A stretch of 64,000 bases of DNA. It comes from Sisyra terminalis. Taxonomy: Eukaryota; Arthropoda; Insecta; Neuroptera; Sisyridae. Below the pieces are notes generated by a model. The model made no database searches. It saw nothing but the letters and a program-made list of their open reading frames with translations, and had not been told where the DNA came from. The DNA is taken from contig OY292278.1 of NCBI GenBank assembly GCA_958496175.1, forward strand, positions 12,090,001-12,154,000, in the 5' to 3' direction. The first letter of the stretch is position 1; each line of letters opens with the position of its first letter. The translations under genes and the position numbers were made by a program. This document shows positions 61,136 to 64,000 of this stretch, in pieces.

Positions 61136-64000
61136 CTGAATTTGAAAAAGGATGAGGGGGATGTTAGTGTATACTTTAACGTGTCATAAACAAACGAATT
61201 AAAATTATTTAATTTTTATGCTTATACTTCTTCTCCTTCTGTTATCTGGGAATCTCTCATGTCCGTTCTTCGTTGTGTCCTAGGATTACAACGCTTCGGA
61301 ATTGTTTCTAGATCCACTTGATCAGACCTGATTCCGAGATAAATCTAAACATCCAGCAAATTAGGTCCCTATGGATGCTCCCCAGCTCATACCCTTGGAG
61401 TCCTAGGGAGTTAAAGCGATTACGAGAGCAAAAGAATTTAAGAAAATTAAAAATGGAGCATATAACTGAAATTGGAAGTCAAAGTTTTAAGATTTAACAA
61501 AACATTTTTAATACTTTTTAATACTTTTTAAAGTTTTGGTTTCTTGCATTATTTGAATGTTTAGATTGAACAAAAAACTATTAGAGAATTATTTTGGAGA
61601 GAATTAAATGTGCTGTTTCCTGATCAACCATTGATATTTAAATGGAATCTTAAAAAAAATGGAAAACTTCAATTAGGGAAAAGGGTTTCGCTATTGGGTT
61701 TCTAAAGTTTCTACAGTATGTTTTAGAGGGAGGATATTTATTAAGTTTTAAGTAACTTTTGAAAAAAGGCGATTGAAGCCAGAAATTTGATAGAATTAGT
61801 AAGTTAATCATATGATGATTCCTTTTAAGCTTTTAATACGTTTTGGTTTAGGTAAGGTAGTTTAGTTTTGAATTTAGGGGGAGAGGTAATTCACTATTTC
61901 TATATTCCCATCTGTATCCATTAATATATAAATTACTCATTTTTAATACAACAAAAGTACCCTACAAGTGTTAAATTGTAAGGCACTTTGCATTCAAATT
62001 TGATGCCCGCATTAATTGTAACGCATTAGTGCACACGACTGAAATATGTAATTATAAGTATAAGATCTATTTAGTGCAATTGGATAAATGTTTGTTAGTC
62101 AATTTGTTAGGAAAAAAAATCTACAATTTCTGGACACTGAATTGATTTAGAATGAATTGTATAAAAATGCTAACATTATAATAATGATTGTATGGAGCAA
62201 TGTTGCGGGAATAAGTGCATGACAATATTATAAATTTGTTAAATCACACCAGAGCTATTATTGTGTTATTTTATTCACTTGATACAATTAGATAATAGCG
62301 ACATTTCATTGATGATGGATGTACTTGATGGATTCAAACATGTGCTCTGCGATTAATAATCCTCTCGGTGAAGTTACTGACAGTTTTTCATACTCTTATA
62401 AGTCTTCGTTATACTTGTGACCACAATTAGATTAATATTCACAATTTACTGTAATTTCTGGTAACCGTTTATTAAGGATAGACAGACAACCATTGTCTTC
62501 AACTATTGCTATTGGTTTTGTATGAGCTGTTTCTTTTGAAAGTGGTGTAATATCATTCTTATGTTAATTTCGATATTTAAAGGTTTCTACTAATTTTTTG
62601 CTCAAAAATAGACTTACACCACTTTGAAACAAAACGACTCATGGATCATTCCATATGGACTCCATTAATAACACCAATTTTTAAAATTTTTGATATTTTA
62701 CATAAATATTTTTATATCTATCTACTTTAATCCTTTTTTTGCGAAGGTAGCAATGAGATTATAACAAATTCTACCCTTGGCAGAAGCAATTATGAAAATT
62801 AAAGAGATTGAAGTTGCAGGTAGTAAATAGTTTTGCAATTTAGTTGAACAGTAAAAATACTTTAAAATAGAAAATATGTAAGCCAATATAAAATTAGTTG
62901 AGACCATAAAGTAAATAAATACACCAAACGATAAGAAAAATCGAACGATAAGTGAAAATTTATAACTTCATCAATCGAATTTGCAAAATGAAAAATTCAT
63001 TAAAACATCAAACATTATACTTTCCAGCCATTGTCTGCTGGTCATTAAAATAAATTAAGTTTTAATTAAATGAAATTAAATTTAAATTGGTATCTGCTTC
63101 TTCTTCATTCCCAGCAGTTGGGTATGAGTTATAAAGGTAGTGTTGGAGAAAGAAAATTAAAAGCTTACTTACTGTTGCTTTGTTGATATGTTCCAAATGG
63201 TTCCCGATTGATATTCAACAATAAAATGTATAGAACAGTGTTTAATATATAAAATCTTAACGATTGGTTGATGCTTGATCGATGGATGATTAAAAACTGA
63301 TTAAAGATAATGCGGTTTGATGCGTTTTTTAACAAAACACCTGTATACGTCATATATGTAAATAATCCGGCCACAGGTGTATAGAATGTTCAAATTGGTA
63401 ATGGAAACTCTTGTGTTTGAGTTCACTCTACTATTTGATTTACTTGTAAAACCACAATTAAAAATTATCACATATTTTCTGCAATATTCCCTTGCAGATT
63501 TTATGTTGTGTAGGGAATTGGGGGGAGGTATGGAGGTTGATAAAAATTTCATGTTCTACTATTTTCTACTTGTTTAAGGACGGATAGGTATTACTGTTAC
63601 CTATGAGATCTTGTGCGTGTTGTGGCTTTGGTTTTTTTTTTTATCTAATATTTCTAGTATTTATTGAGATTTGAGATCTGGTTGATATTTCTTGTTATGC
63701 AATAGTATTTCAATATTTTTCAAGCATTTCTTCCTTGAAAAAAGTTTTATAAACGAGATGATGAGGTTTAATTAGCATTGAAATTAAGCAAAAGAACTTG
63801 TTTAAGATGATATCGAGTACTTTTTCTTTGTATTATTCGAAAAATTAAGACACAACAGGATTCCAAGGTTCTTAGCTAAAGTCCGCAAAAAAGGATTTTG
63901 GTTTTGCGAAAATCAAGTTGGAGAAAAAATAATAAGTTTTGGTAAAAGTTTGTATCTTGATTCTATCTATTTTATTATAACAAAAAGGGATTAATTTGCA
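61136..64000. other. No supported gene; repeat fragment and right edge
   Basis: A less AT-rich block at about 61240-61420 contains CTATGGATGCTCCCCAGCTC, resembling the block near 7755-7795, so it is probably a fragment of a dispersed element. A minus-strand donor-like AACA/GTAAGT at about 63170 ends a 69-codon frame (63374-63165) with no clear acceptor. Nothing further can be supported. Confidence 0.4.

Overview
This 64 kb window is AT-rich nuclear DNA from an animal, most likely an insect. The genes have spliceosomal introns with GT-AG borders, and the proteins are metazoan: V-ATPase subunit B, TAB1, an ALMS-motif centriolar protein and a mitochondrial CoA transferase. The repeats are of insect type: a full-length mariner, hAT-like and Harbinger-like MITEs, a tRNA-derived SINE and non-LTR retrotransposon fragments. 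No rRNA gene, intact tRNA gene or CRISPR array was seen.

Layout. From 1 to 23 kb there is no confident host gene, only layered repeats. These include a SINE broken by a MITE (575-878), a 1.4 kb TIR-like element, a Harbinger-like MITE (5840-6251), a 643 bp tandem duplication with a MITE in only one copy (8691-10189), an apparently intact mariner (14936-16225) and a decayed RNase H domain (about 17.9-18.5 kb). From 23 to 42 kb there is a compact cluster of five genes: V-ATPase subunit B (-), a CoA transferase/acetyl-CoA hydrolase (+), TAB1 (-), a small uncharacterised gene (-) and an ALMS-motif gene (+). The exon joins given here were worked out by reading splice sites and checking that the frame carries across each junction. 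From 42 to 64 kb the sequence returns to repeats: a foldback element with an 8 bp target duplication, a long TA microsatellite, a complete SINE, retrotransposon fragments and a MITE. Near the right edge are two exon-like segments that may be the 3' end of a further minus-strand gene.

Gene relations. V-ATPase B and the CoA transferase are divergent with about 0.84 kb between start codons. The CoA transferase and TAB1 converge, with stop codons about 0.2 kb apart and poly(A) signals almost touching. The small gene and the ALMS gene are divergent with 242 bp between start codons, so they probably share a promoter region. The products are not an obvious pathway: proton pumping, mitochondrial acyl-CoA metabolism, TAK1 signalling and centriole biology. 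The clearest regulatory signal is a pair of CACGTG boxes just upstream of V-ATPase B, matching the Mitf/TFEB (CLEAR) logic known for lysosomal genes.
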